Notes under the pieces: generated by a model | Told to the model about the DNA's origin: nothing | The model's input: only the letters and a program-made list of their open reading frames with translations | Databases searched by the model: none | NCBI GenBank assembly: GCA_947498785.1 | Contig: CANMLS010000007.1 | Span: 62,001-126,000 of the forward strand | From: an uncultured Aquimarina sp. | GTDB lineage: Bacteria; Bacteroidota; Bacteroidia; Flavobacteriales; Flavobacteriaceae | Direction: 5' to 3' | DNA: 64,000 nucleotides | Part shown: one piece after another, positions 9,070 through 18,132 of the stretch | Numbering within the stretch: the stretch's first letter is position 1 | How the letters are laid out: each line of letters opens with the position of its first letter | Position numbers and translations under genes: made by a program

Positions 9070-9309
9070 TTAAATTTTAGTTTGAATTACTGAAACTAAT
9101 GAACCCATATTTTTTAGTTTATTAAGATCTCTTAATTTAAAACGAATGCTGAATTCTTCTTCGATTTTGGTGATAATCATCATATGTGATAGAGAATCCC
9201 AACCGTCTACATCTTTTGCAGTTAATTCATCATGCATTTCAAAATTGTCATGTTCTAATATAGATACCAATACAGCACTTATTTTACTCTTTATAACATC
9301 TACTTCCAT
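9070..9309 (-). CDS. Acyl/aminoacyl carrier protein (DltC-like)
   Basis: A 79-residue, acidic, four-helix carrier protein. S39 in GWDSLSHM is the site for 4'-phosphopantetheine, in the D-S-L motif expected of ACP, PCP and DltC. It is encoded between a DltA-like adenylation enzyme (24 bp upstream) and an MBOAT (10 bp downstream), so its job should be to carry the activated acid as a thioester to the membrane transferase. The housekeeping fatty-acid ACP is not expected in such a setting. Activation needs a phosphopantetheinyl transferase, which is not encoded in this window. Confidence 0.88.
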   Translation of the reverse strand: MEVDVIKSKISAVLVSILEHDNFEMHDELTAKDVDGWDSLSHMMIITKIEEEFSIRFKLRDLNKLKNMGSLVSVIQTKI

Positions 9310-9333
9310 AATAATATAATTAGCTTTCTAATG

Positions 9334-10818
9334 TTAACCGAATAGTTTATTTAATTTTTTTCTATCTGTCTTTCCATTTGTATTTAAAGGAAAACTATCT
9401 ATAAATTTGATTTGAGTTGGTATCATATATTGTGGAAGTGTTTTTTTCAAATCTTCCAACAATTGTTTTGTTTCAAATTTTTTGGATTCTAATACTAATC
9501 CTATTTCTGTATTTTGAATACTATTTGTAAAAGCAATGGCTACAACATTCAATTTATCTAAAGCTGCTTTAGCATGAAATTCAATTTCTGACAATTCTAC
9601 TCTAAACCCCTGAATTTTAGCTTGAAAATCAATTCTCCCCAAATATAACATATCTCCCTCATTATCAATAGCACACAAATCTCCAGTTCTATAAAACCTT
9701 GTCTTTTCTCCTTGATATTCTTTTGTGAAAAAAACTTCTTTATTCTTTTCTTCATTTTTCCAATACCCTGAAGTGAGTTGTATACCACTTAAACATAATT
9801 CTCCATTTTCTCCCTCTCCCACTTGGTTATTATCATCATCGACAATAATAGTTGTGGTATTTTTCATATCCTTACCAATAGTCAAAATTCCATTATATGT
9901 TTTGTTACCCCCATTTCTTTTATAGGTATAATCGGTACAAAATATAGTACATTCTGTAGGTCCGTATACATTAGCGATGGTGGCATTTGGGATACATTTA
10001 CTCCATTCTTCAGTGACATCCAAAGGCAAAGCTTCTCCACAAAAAAGACTATATTTCATTGCTGGACAATCAATTTCTTCAAAATAAGGACGTAAATAGT
10101 GAAGTATAGAAGGAACCATTAAAGTAAAAGTTAATGCATGATCTTCCATTAACTCAAATATATAACTATACTTAATTTCATCTTTTGGTATTGTATAAAC
10201 ACAAGCTCCCTTAATTAAAGGAGCCAAATATGATACTACAGATAAATCAAATGTTAACTCAAACATTTGCAAACACCTATCAGTATCAGTAATGGTATAC
10301 TCTAGTTCCCAAAATGCATCCATAAAACCAGATAGATTACCAAAAGTAATAGGAACTCCTTTTGGTGTACCTGTGGTCCCAGAAGTAAAAAAGATATACC
10401 CTAAATCATCCTTGGTTACAGGAACTGGTACTAGATTAATTTGCGAAGTATTACATTCCTTTGTTAGAATAGTATGATATTTTGAAAATACCTGATCATC
10501 AGAAGAATCCAAAATGTTAATAATATCAGCCTGTTTTATTACCGTAGTATTTCTATCCTTTGGAAATTTGGGATGTAAAGGAACATATGCTTTTCCTTCC
10601 ATCCACAATGCAATTATTGAAGCGTAGGTGTAAATGTCATCATTAGTAATCAAACCTACGTTAATTTCGTCTTTTTTTATTTGTTCTTGAATTTTTATTC
10701 TTATTGCTGATATGGCCTGTGCAAAATCTCTATATGTATAATAGGTATTACTAAAACAAAAAGCATTGTTGTTATAATTCTTCTCAATAGATCTCTGTAT
10801 GTCTAAAATTAAGTTCAT
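9334..10818 (-). CDS. DltA-like amino acid adenylation enzyme
   Basis: A 494-residue free-standing adenylation domain. Core motifs appear in order: FTSGTTGTPKG (144-154), FDLSV (190-194), YGPTE (285-289), YRTGD (376-380), GRIDFQAKIQGFR (394-406) and the C-terminal NGKTDRK with the catalytic Lys. FCGEALP (259-265) retains a Cys at the position (C260) where Bacillus DltA has the Cys tied to D-alanine selection, and length matches DltA (about 500). DltA makes D-Ala-AMP and loads it on DltC. Here the next gene is a carrier protein, so the same two-step loading is expected. The substrate is not proven; glycine, L-Ala, a hydroxy acid or another small amino acid remain possible. Confidence 0.85.
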   Translation of the reverse strand: MNLILDIQRSIEKNYNNNAFCFSNTYYTYRDFAQAISAIRIKIQEQIKKDEINVGLITNDDIYTYASIIALWMEGKAYVPLHPKFPKDRNTTVIKQADIINILDSSDDQVFSKYHTILTKECNTSQINLVPVPVTKDDLGYIFFTSGTTGTPKGVPITFGNLSGFMDAFWELEYTITDTDRCLQMFELTFDLSVVSYLAPLIKGACVYTIPKDEIKYSYIFELMEDHALTFTLMVPSILHYLRPYFEEIDCPAMKYSLFCGEALPLDVTEEWSKCIPNATIANVYGPTECTIFCTDYTYKRNGGNKTYNGILTIGKDMKNTTTIIVDDDNNQVGEGENGELCLSGIQLTSGYWKNEEKNKEVFFTKEYQGEKTRFYRTGDLCAIDNEGDMLYLGRIDFQAKIQGFRVELSEIEFHAKAALDKLNVVAIAFTNSIQNTEIGLVLESKKFETKQLLEDLKKTLPQYMIPTQIKFIDSFPLNTNGKTDRKKLNKLFG

Positions 10819-10867
10819 TTGATTGATTATTAAGTTAACAACAATATTTGTTATTCTTGAAATTTTT

Positions 10868-12067
10868 CTATTTCAAATACTCATTAGCCACTTTTTCTAG
10901 GTTAAATTTCATTAATAACTCTTCTCTTTTTTCTTCTAAATTTTCTTTGTAAACTGAAGATTTTAAAACTTTTTCTACAGCTTCTGCCAGAACATATTCT
11001 TCATCGATAAAATCATTCGTTTCAGGAATACCTAATCTATTTTTATACAAATTAGGTGTAATTATTCCTGCTTCTACCTCAACCATTTTATCTTCAACTT
11101 TTTGATTTTTAAGACTCATCAATTCAACAATACCATAGGTACAACATGATGACACTACAGGGGTTGCTAGGCACATTGCTTCTACAATTACGTTTGGTGT
11201 ACCTTCATAATGAGAAGCTAAGGCTAACATTTTGGCATTCACCAAGTACTTATAAGGATTCTTTTTTCTTCCAAAAAACTGTATTTGTTTCTTAATTTCT
11301 AACTCATCGATTAGATCTTCCAAATGTTTTAATACTCCTGCATCACCATCACCAATAAAAATAAGTTTTGCATCAGGTACAGTCTTTAGTACCAAAGAAA
11401 ATGCTTTAATTAAATGCCATGGAGATTTCTGAGTTGAAAGTCTTCCTATAAAAAGTACAGAATTTGATGCTAACAAGGCTTCTTCTTCTTCGGTAATCTC
11501 TTCTAAAGATCGTTTTTGTATTTCATCAACATCATGAGGATTGTAAATCACCTTTAGCTTATTGGCAAATTTAAAGTTGCATTTTTCTAATAAATCTTCT
11601 TTGATAGCGTTACTAATACAAACCACTTTATCCAGGTTTTTGTACGTATATTTATATCCAAATCTTGTCATTTTACTTAGTAAAGAATTGTTACTAAGCT
11701 CAACACTTTTTAAAGCATGTATACTTGCTATTTTATAATCCTTTGTATATGTCAAAGAACTGTATACATTTGGCATTGCTCCAAATGAAATAGAATGTGT
11801 GATTTTATGTTTTTTAATTACTTTTCTAAGTTGAAATGGAATAGAAATATAAAATTTTAATCGTTCTGTTTTTGACATTTCACTAAAATCTCGATCAGAA
11901 AAAAACAACTCATCTTCTCCAAAATTAATGATATCATTCTCCATTTTAATAAACTTCACAGCTTTAATGAAATGCCCTTCTTTTTTATAAAAATTATAAA
12001 AAGAAAAGGCTAATCTTTCCATTCCACCGACTCCTCCGTACGGTATAATTAGTAAAATATTTTTCAT
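10868..12067 (-). CDS. GT4-family glycosyltransferase
   Basis: A 399-residue GT-B enzyme starting with the beta strand and glycine loop KNILLIIPYGGVGGMERLAF. The donor domain has FIGRLSTQKSPWHLIKAF and the EX7E motif in HYEGTPNVIVEAMCLATP. There is no signal peptide, so it acts in the cytoplasm. Its start ATG overlaps the stop of the upstream GT4 gene at 12067 (TAATG), suggesting the two are translated together and act one after the other on the growing repeat unit. Overall it resembles GT4 enzymes for hexose or N-acetylhexosamine transfer, but the donor cannot be told. Confidence 0.88.
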   Translation of the reverse strand: MKNILLIIPYGGVGGMERLAFSFYNFYKKEGHFIKAVKFIKMENDIINFGEDELFFSDRDFSEMSKTERLKFYISIPFQLRKVIKKHKITHSISFGAMPNVYSSLTYTKDYKIASIHALKSVELSNNSLLSKMTRFGYKYTYKNLDKVVCISNAIKEDLLEKCNFKFANKLKVIYNPHDVDEIQKRSLEEITEEEEALLASNSVLFIGRLSTQKSPWHLIKAFSLVLKTVPDAKLIFIGDGDAGVLKHLEDLIDELEIKKQIQFFGRKKNPYKYLVNAKMLALASHYEGTPNVIVEAMCLATPVVSSCCTYGIVELMSLKNQKVEDKMVEVEAGIITPNLYKNRLGIPETNDFIDEEYVLAEAVEKVLKSSVYKENLEEKREELLMKFNLEKVANEYLK

Positions 12068-13173
12068 TAATTGCTATGTGTTAAATTAACAAATAATTGA
12101 TTCCATTCTTTTATGATTTCTTCTGGTTGGTATCGTTTGACAGCTTTTCTGGCTTTGTTCCCCATTACTTTTCTAATTTCATCATCTTCTATCAAAAACA
12201 TAATGCCTTCTGCGAAAGCAGTGATATTATTATTTTCTACCAAAATACCATCAGTTTTATCCGAAATAATATCTGATGGCCCATGAGGGCAATCAAATGA
12301 AACACATGGAACCCCATATGCCATTGCTTCAGTCAAAACCATCCCAAAACCCTCATATCTCGAGGACATCACATATACTGAAGCTTCCTGATACTTATCT
12401 GCTATATTTCTTACTGGTTCATGAAAATTAACTTTTTCTGTTATTTTTAAATCACCAGCCATCTTATCTAACCCTTCTTTTGCATTGATAGTCCCATAAA
12501 TATCCAATGTCCAATCAGGATATTTTTCAGTGACTAATTTCCAGCTTTGTAATAACCTATCATATCCTTTTTGGTAACTCTGTTTACCTACAGCTAATAC
12601 TCTTTTATTATTTAATGTACTTTGCCCTTCGGGATAGAATGATAATGGATTAGGAATTACTTTAAGGTTTTTGAAATTCCACTCTTTCAAATTCCCGTTG
12701 GTTAACACCACAAAATGATCATAGTGTTTCCCTCCAAAATTCATAAGTCTGAATTTTAGTTTTGTAAACATTCTACTTTTAAAAGATGGTTTTACACTTC
12801 TTATTTCAATATTCTTAGACACATGTCTTTCATAAATCATTGGACAAGGCTTGCCTATTAATAAAGGTACTACAAATCCTTTCAACCCATCATCACATAC
12901 AGAGATTACATCTGGGTTGATCTCTTTTACAATTTTCTTAAGCCCTTTTATATAGCTTCGTAAAAATCGAATTGGATTACTGCTTGTGACAATATCATGA
13001 TGAATAATGTTAGAACTGAAGTCATAAAACATTTCTTCATTTCCCTGATCCAATGTTACTATATGAACTTCATAATCTAAATGATCTGCCAGATAACTCG
13101 CTTTAATAGACAATACTCGTTCTAAACCTCCTGGGCCGAATGTTTTATTAGTTATGTAAAGTAGTTTAGTCAT
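12067..13173 (-). CDS. GT4-family glycosyltransferase (AmsD-like)
   Basis: A 368-residue GT-B glycosyltransferase. The N-terminus has NKTFGPGGLERVLS with the glycine-rich loop. The donor half includes VGKQSYQKGYDRLLQSW and SRYEGFGMVLTEAMAYG with the EX7E pair. The stretch CVSFDCPHGPSDIISD is typical of the AmsD/RfaG-type group often annotated as alpha-N-acetylgalactosaminyl- or galactosyltransferases, which would suit a pathway that makes GalNAc-type donors; this is suggestive only. The gene abuts the acyltransferase-3 gene upstream with no spacer and overlaps the next GT4 by one base. Confidence 0.88.
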   Translation of the reverse strand: MTKLLYITNKTFGPGGLERVLSIKASYLADHLDYEVHIVTLDQGNEEMFYDFSSNIIHHDIVTSSNPIRFLRSYIKGLKKIVKEINPDVISVCDDGLKGFVVPLLIGKPCPMIYERHVSKNIEIRSVKPSFKSRMFTKLKFRLMNFGGKHYDHFVVLTNGNLKEWNFKNLKVIPNPLSFYPEGQSTLNNKRVLAVGKQSYQKGYDRLLQSWKLVTEKYPDWTLDIYGTINAKEGLDKMAGDLKITEKVNFHEPVRNIADKYQEASVYVMSSRYEGFGMVLTEAMAYGVPCVSFDCPHGPSDIISDKTDGILVENNNITAFAEGIMFLIEDDEIRKVMGNKARKAVKRYQPEEIIKEWNQLFVNLTHSN

Positions 13174-14238
13174 TTATCTACTTCCTGTTAAAAGTGAATA
13201 CACTTTTGGGGTTGCCTTCTGAAGCAATTTAGCACATGCTACACAGCCTAGTGTTGCCAATATAGAGCTCACAAAAAATAATAGTAACAGCACAATATCG
13301 TTCTCTCCAATAAATTTAACATATATTTTAGTAAAATATGTTAATGCTACACCATGCGCTGCATATATAAAAAAACGATATCCATAAAGTGGTTTATTTG
13401 TGAATTCGTATTTTCTATTAATAAAGTCATACATTGTCCAAACTGTAAAAAATCCAACAAACATCGTTATCCTTTTACAGAGTATAGAGATGATATGAGT
13501 TTCTTCATATGTATCCCGAACATAAAAATTTAAAAAGATACCTATTCCCCAGATCGCGATTGACATTAAATATACAGAAGGCTTAAAATTAGATATAATA
13601 TTAAGTTTTTTAATAGAAGTATAAGCTCCACATGTAAATGAAAATAATCCAAGAAATTGTAATAAATATACATTATTTACATAAAACAAACTAGGTTGTT
13701 GCAAAAAGAGTAAAGCACATAGAAAAAATAAAAAATAAAACTTTAAGTATTTAATAGCAAGATAAATAAGAGGTGTTAACCATATGTAAAATATGAGTTC
13801 TCTAATGAACCAAAATGTATAATTTATTGGGTCAACAAATGCTAACCAAGCTTGTCTCCATAAAGGCATTTCATGCAAAGGCTCTTCAAAAAAATGAGAT
13901 AGCATAGGAATGAACTGAATACCATACACAATCAAAAACCACAATCCACACCAAAGAAAATATGGTATCACTAGTGTTTTAAACCTATTCTTGATCTTTC
14001 TTTTAAAAGTAAACACTGATAAATCATGATTTTTAAAAAACAGAAAGCCAGAGATAAAAAAGAACATAGGTATGAAGATATTCGATAACTCCAATGCAAA
14101 TATATACTCAATATAATAAACTACATCCCTATTGGTTTCAATATCCAGATTTGTCAAATTATACGCATGACACACTACTACCATAAAAATAGAGTAGAAT
14201 GAAAGAATACGTATCTTATTACTAACACTTTTATCCAT
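13174..14238 (-). CDS. Acyltransferase family 3 membrane protein (OafA-like)
   Basis: A 354-residue protein with about ten membrane helices that fits acyltransferase family 3 (AT3). The first helix holds the conserved His in FYSIFMVVVCHAYNL, the second begins after IFIPMFFFISGFLFF, and the loop after it is rich in Arg and Lys, as in OafA and NodX-type O-acetyltransferases. It lacks the C-terminal SGNH domain that some members carry. Such enzymes O-acetylate sugars of surface polymers using a cytoplasmic acetyl donor. Placed between the pyruvyl transferase and two GT4 genes, it is a third potential acylating activity of the cluster besides the MBOATs and the hexapeptide protein. Confidence 0.82.
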   Translation of the reverse strand: MDKSVSNKIRILSFYSIFMVVVCHAYNLTNLDIETNRDVVYYIEYIFALELSNIFIPMFFFISGFLFFKNHDLSVFTFKRKIKNRFKTLVIPYFLWCGLWFLIVYGIQFIPMLSHFFEEPLHEMPLWRQAWLAFVDPINYTFWFIRELIFYIWLTPLIYLAIKYLKFYFLFFLCALLFLQQPSLFYVNNVYLLQFLGLFSFTCGAYTSIKKLNIISNFKPSVYLMSIAIWGIGIFLNFYVRDTYEETHIISILCKRITMFVGFFTVWTMYDFINRKYEFTNKPLYGYRFFIYAAHGVALTYFTKIYVKFIGENDIVLLLLFFVSSILATLGCVACAKLLQKATPKVYSLLTGSR

Positions 14239-14257
14239 AATCCCCCCGGAAAATTTA

Positions 14258-15226
14258 TTAGTTTAATTTACTTTTTACTTTTTCTTTTAAAGCATTAGCC
14301 AAATCATGATGTTTTTCTAAATTTTTGACTATAGTATTTTTATTTATTTTTCCTTCTAGTTGAAAATTAGCAGTAAACTCTCCTGTTTTACTATCGATAT
14401 CTATACGGTTGAATAATTCTAAAATACCATCAAATCGACAAGAATCTACAAAACTATCAAAACCATTGATGAAAATCACTGGGGTTCCCATTGCCAAACA
14501 AGGCAGAGCGCAATGAATTCTTGAAGTAATCACTAATTTAGCTTTTGCATATTTATGCAAAAGCTCTTCTGCCATTTCGAACTTTTCTTCATCTGTGTAT
14601 TCATTGGATGGCGGTTCCTGATTAATAAATTCTGCTGTCTTTAATACCTCTTCACTTATAAATTTTTTCAAATGTTTATTCTTTTTACCCAGCTTAAAAG
14701 CTGTACCATTAAGAATATTTTTGATTGTTAATTTGGTATTATAAAACACTTTTTCTGGCCTTGGATAACTGTATAAAGGATCTACGATATAGATATCCCC
14801 TCCTCTTTCAGCATCATCGACCTTATAAGAATCCAATGTAAGGGTCAAACAGCCTGTAAAATAAGCATCAATTCCTTTAGCTTTTAATGTATCTGCTGTA
14901 AATTGATCTCTACATCCTATAGGCTCATGTTTTTTTAAATAAGCAATACCTTTTTCGCTAAGCATTGCTGGTGCCGCTGTATTATTCATATGGAAAGAAA
15001 CAAATACAGGGTCTATATCATCAGATGGTACCCAATTATGAGTATTATGGGTAAACCAACCATTCATTATAAGTTTTACGGGATCTCCGTGGTATTCTCC
15101 TAATTTTTCTCGATTTAAAAACGTATCGATCTTAGGCAAAAACTGTTTTGCAGCTAAACTCTGAATATTGTCACCAACATTGAAAAACCGCTTATTTTCG
15201 ACATATGTAAGTAGTCCGTATTTCAT
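14258..15226 (-). CDS. Polysaccharide pyruvyl transferase family protein
   Basis: A 322-residue protein of the polysaccharide pyruvyl transferase family (CsaB/WcaK/PssM). The start is the ATG at 15226; a GTG one codon earlier is less likely. It opens with YVENKRFFNVGDNIQSLAAKQF, the family's N-terminal GDxxQ pattern, and the second domain has KAKLVITSRIHCALPCLAMG, containing the invariant SRxH active-site motif, then a GTPVIFING strand. The family transfers pyruvate from phosphoenolpyruvate to a sugar as a ketal, adding negative charge. It directly follows the QueC-like ATPase gene. Some members only move pyruvate to lipid-linked sugars in the cytoplasm; the acceptor here is not known. Confidence 0.85.
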   Translation of the reverse strand: MKYGLLTYVENKRFFNVGDNIQSLAAKQFLPKIDTFLNREKLGEYHGDPVKLIMNGWFTHNTHNWVPSDDIDPVFVSFHMNNTAAPAMLSEKGIAYLKKHEPIGCRDQFTADTLKAKGIDAYFTGCLTLTLDSYKVDDAERGGDIYIVDPLYSYPRPEKVFYNTKLTIKNILNGTAFKLGKKNKHLKKFISEEVLKTAEFINQEPPSNEYTDEEKFEMAEELLHKYAKAKLVITSRIHCALPCLAMGTPVIFINGFDSFVDSCRFDGILELFNRIDIDSKTGEFTANFQLEGKINKNTIVKNLEKHHDLANALKEKVKSKLN

Positions 15227-15251
15227 CACATTATATTTTCTTTGATTCTAT

Positions 15252-16535
15252 TTAGTATCTTATTTTTCTATACAACTTTTGTAACCAAGGAAATTTATTT
15301 CTGATAATAAATCTCATCCTTTGTTTTGTATGTTGTTTGGTATTCATCTTCTGTTCTAAAAGTTGATGAATTTCTCCTTCCCTAATTCTATCGACTTGTT
15401 TTACTTCTATTTCTCTATTGTTAAAAACAAAAAAGTCATCAACGGTCTTAGCTTTTTCCATGAGTTCCCACCAGAAGTATTGTACTCCTTTACTAGCCGA
15501 ACCAATATTTAATACTTCATAAAATTGATCATATACGTGTTCATCAACATTAAAACCATAATTATTAGGATTTTTTCCATTTAGAATTAACCCTAAAATT
15601 GTTCTAAAACACTTCTCACAATTACTACAATTAAATTCTGTTCTTAATTCAGAATAACAAACTCTAAGTTTAAATTTATTATTAGTATGTGCTGCAAACT
15701 GTGCGATCAAATCTACTTTATCTTGCCTTTTCAATTCATATCCATCATGAAAAACCTGTACTCCATCGGCCCAGGTAATTTTTTCATCTAATTCTGGAGT
15801 AGACCCCCAATCGATATCAATATGATCGGTATAAGATGATGCAATATAAATCGAGGTATAATTATATATAAAAGATAAAGGTGCTAATGCTCCGATTAAA
15901 GCTAAACCATGTTGAACCTTACCCCACCATCCAATATCTTTAAGAAGTAATTCTACTTGATACGTATAAAATTCTCTTAGGTTAGTTTCTATGTATTCTT
16001 GATTATTTTTTTCTAGAAGTTTCTCTGTTTCTATAAAATCTGTAAAATCTTCCCATTGAGAATGGTCATCTATCTCTATATCTGCTCCAAGAATAGTTAC
16101 TAAATCAGGTGTTTTTTCAAAAATTCTTATATATGTTGCATAAGCATCTACACCTCCACTAAATAGCATCGAAGATCTATCTCCTTTAATTTGATTTTTA
16201 ACTAGTTTTTTTGCTACTACCCCGCCTTTAGTATTTTGCAAAGAATCTCGTTTTTGAAATTCTTTTTCTAAACGTTTAAGAGCATTAAAAAAATCCTCAT
16301 CTACTTCTTCAACTTCAACTGTAAATCCAGCATACCATGCAATAGGCATCATATTAGATAAAAATGGTATCACAGCAATACTATCTGGAGTACTACTCAC
16401 ATCAATTCCATATTTAGAATAGAAAAGCCTATCCTTATCAAAATATTTCTGAATCTGGGTATCGGCAGAATAATTGTAAACAATTTTCTTGCCTTCCTCT
16501 ATATATGATATTGTATGAAGTATTAGCTTTTCCAT
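15252..16535 (-). CDS. PP-loop ATPase with QueC-like Cys4 site, function unknown
   Basis: A 427-residue soluble protein. Residues 121-131 (SSMLFSGGVDA) form the SGGxD PP-loop of ATP pyrophosphatases that adenylate a carboxylate or carbonyl. Near the C-terminus four cysteines C293, C303, C306 and C309 (C-x9-C-x2-C-x2-C, with NCSNCEKCFRT) reproduce the zinc site that follows the PP-loop in QueC, the 7-cyano-7-deazaguanine synthase. The protein is nearly twice the length of QueC (about 220) because of about 120 extra N-terminal residues and an insert, and no other queuosine gene is near. It lies between the flippase and the pyruvyl transferase genes, so a role in forming or modifying a polysaccharide precursor is inferred. 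I do not know a characterised homologue. Confidence 0.7.
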   Translation of the reverse strand: MEKLILHTISYIEEGKKIVYNYSADTQIQKYFDKDRLFYSKYGIDVSSTPDSIAVIPFLSNMMPIAWYAGFTVEVEEVDEDFFNALKRLEKEFQKRDSLQNTKGGVVAKKLVKNQIKGDRSSMLFSGGVDAYATYIRIFEKTPDLVTILGADIEIDDHSQWEDFTDFIETEKLLEKNNQEYIETNLREFYTYQVELLLKDIGWWGKVQHGLALIGALAPLSFIYNYTSIYIASSYTDHIDIDWGSTPELDEKITWADGVQVFHDGYELKRQDKVDLIAQFAAHTNNKFKLRVCYSELRTEFNCSNCEKCFRTILGLILNGKNPNNYGFNVDEHVYDQFYEVLNIGSASKGVQYFWWELMEKAKTVDDFFVFNNREIEVKQVDRIREGEIHQLLEQKMNTKQHTKQRMRFIIRNKFPWLQKLYRKIRY

Positions 16536-16541
16536 TACAAT

Positions 16542-18083
16542 CTATTTTCGCCTCAATATTGAAGCAATTGGTTTTGTAAACAATTCTTTCTCATAATCGA
16601 GCATTCCCAGAAAATACATGAGTGAAACAAAAACTACTGTATATGTACTCCCTTTAAAAATAAAATTCAACCATCCGTCACCTGGTATATAATTAATGAA
16701 ATAGCCAATAGCCACAACACTAATCACAACTAAAAAAGATTTATGAAGTAATTCTTTAAAAAATCGAATGATATTTAGTCCTATCGTTTTATGATAATAA
16801 AAATTCATAGTATTTTGAACAATCAACCATCCTATAATCAGTCCCGAAATCATCCCAACCGCTCCATATTGGATTGCAAAAACACCTCCAACAATCGCTC
16901 CCAGAATCATAAATACTAAATACAAAATAGCCTTGAATGATAGTTTATTTTTTGCTTCTAAAATAGAATTCCCAAAAGCTTGTAGTAAAGGAATCGTATA
17001 TGCTACCATGATCATTAATGCAATAATATAAATCTCTCTACATTCCTGAATTGTATATCTAACATCTTCTTCTGAAATTCCTCCCCCAACCCATAAGTTC
17101 ACAAATTGCTCTCCATATAATGTAAATGCTCCTAATACATACATTAATATAATGAAAGACAATCTTCCTAGCTTAATCATCATATTAGTTAATTCTTCAC
17201 CAGTAGCATTATTCACTGACATTTGTGTTGCTCTAGGTAAAAAAACACTTGATATTGCAGTTGAGAAAGTACCATAGTATGTTCCCAAAGCGATTCCTAT
17301 TCCGTAAATCCCAAGAACTTTTGGTACACTCATAGAACCTAATATCCAACTTCCTGATTTCCACTGTAACATTCCAACAAGAGAAAATACAAAGATCCAT
17401 GTAGAATATTTAAAAATCTGAAGAATATATTTTTTGGATAACTTATGAAGTTTAAACCTTACCTTAAGCTTAACAAGAACATAATATGCAGATACAGAAA
17501 TAGTAAAAATATTAAATATGGTATCAACAATAACGAGAGATATCGCCCTACCTCCTAATAAAAGTACAGCAACAATTGTCGCCGACCTTAATAAATATCT
17601 AATGATACCAACAGATTCAGGAAACACAAATGCTTCATAGCCTTTGCAGATTCCTGTAAAAATCATACCAGGTAATTGAATTGCTAAATTAAAAATCAAA
17701 ATGACAAACATCAGTTTTGCTATCTCTAATTCTTCTGTACTAAACTTTGTAAAATAAGAATCTATAAAAAAATAGAAAATAACGCCTAGCAATACCACAA
17801 GCACAGAAATAACTAGATATAGCAATCTAATAGTTGCTAGAAAATTTTCTTCCCCTTCTCTATCTTTTTCTGCTCTATATTTTGCTACAAAACGAACTAC
17901 TGTATTTGTAAGCCCAAAATCTAAAAGTGCTATTGTCCCTATCAAAGCACCAATTGCATTAAATATCCCGTATTCATCTTTCCCAATACTACTAACAATA
18001 AATGGAGTCATCATTATTCCAATAATATTAGTTAGTATAATTTTTAAATACGTAAGTAACGCACCTTTTTTTAGTTGACTCAA
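16542..18083 (-). CDS. Wzx-type oligosaccharide flippase
   Basis: A 513-residue membrane protein with 12-14 predicted helices, of the polysaccharide-transport branch of the MOP superfamily. The opening SQLKKGALLTYLKIILTNIIG and PFIVSSIGKDEYGIFNAIGA are characteristic. The start codon is TTG at 18083; no ATG upstream is in frame, and starting here gives the MSQLKKG beginning usual for flavobacterial members. It should move the undecaprenyl-pyrophosphate-linked repeat unit from the cytoplasmic to the periplasmic side. It lies 6 bp before the QueC-like gene and about 50 bp after the sugar dehydrogenase gene. Confidence 0.9.
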   Translation of the reverse strand: MSQLKKGALLTYLKIILTNIIGIMMTPFIVSSIGKDEYGIFNAIGALIGTIALLDFGLTNTVVRFVAKYRAEKDREGEENFLATIRLLYLVISVLVVLLGVIFYFFIDSYFTKFSTEELEIAKLMFVILIFNLAIQLPGMIFTGICKGYEAFVFPESVGIIRYLLRSATIVAVLLLGGRAISLVIVDTIFNIFTISVSAYYVLVKLKVRFKLHKLSKKYILQIFKYSTWIFVFSLVGMLQWKSGSWILGSMSVPKVLGIYGIGIALGTYYGTFSTAISSVFLPRATQMSVNNATGEELTNMMIKLGRLSFIILMYVLGAFTLYGEQFVNLWVGGGISEEDVRYTIQECREIYIIALMIMVAYTIPLLQAFGNSILEAKNKLSFKAILYLVFMILGAIVGGVFAIQYGAVGMISGLIIGWLIVQNTMNFYYHKTIGLNIIRFFKELLHKSFLVVISVVAIGYFINYIPGDGWLNFIFKGSTYTVVFVSLMYFLGMLDYEKELFTKPIASILRRK

Positions 18084-18132
18084 ACTAGTTAATTTATTGA
18101 TTGTTCAAATGCTATAATTAAATTTATCTTAA

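Noticed and set aside
9597..10477. Open frames on both strands inside the adenylation gene
   Set aside because: They are other-frame readings of a gene with complete motifs and have no protein-like pattern.
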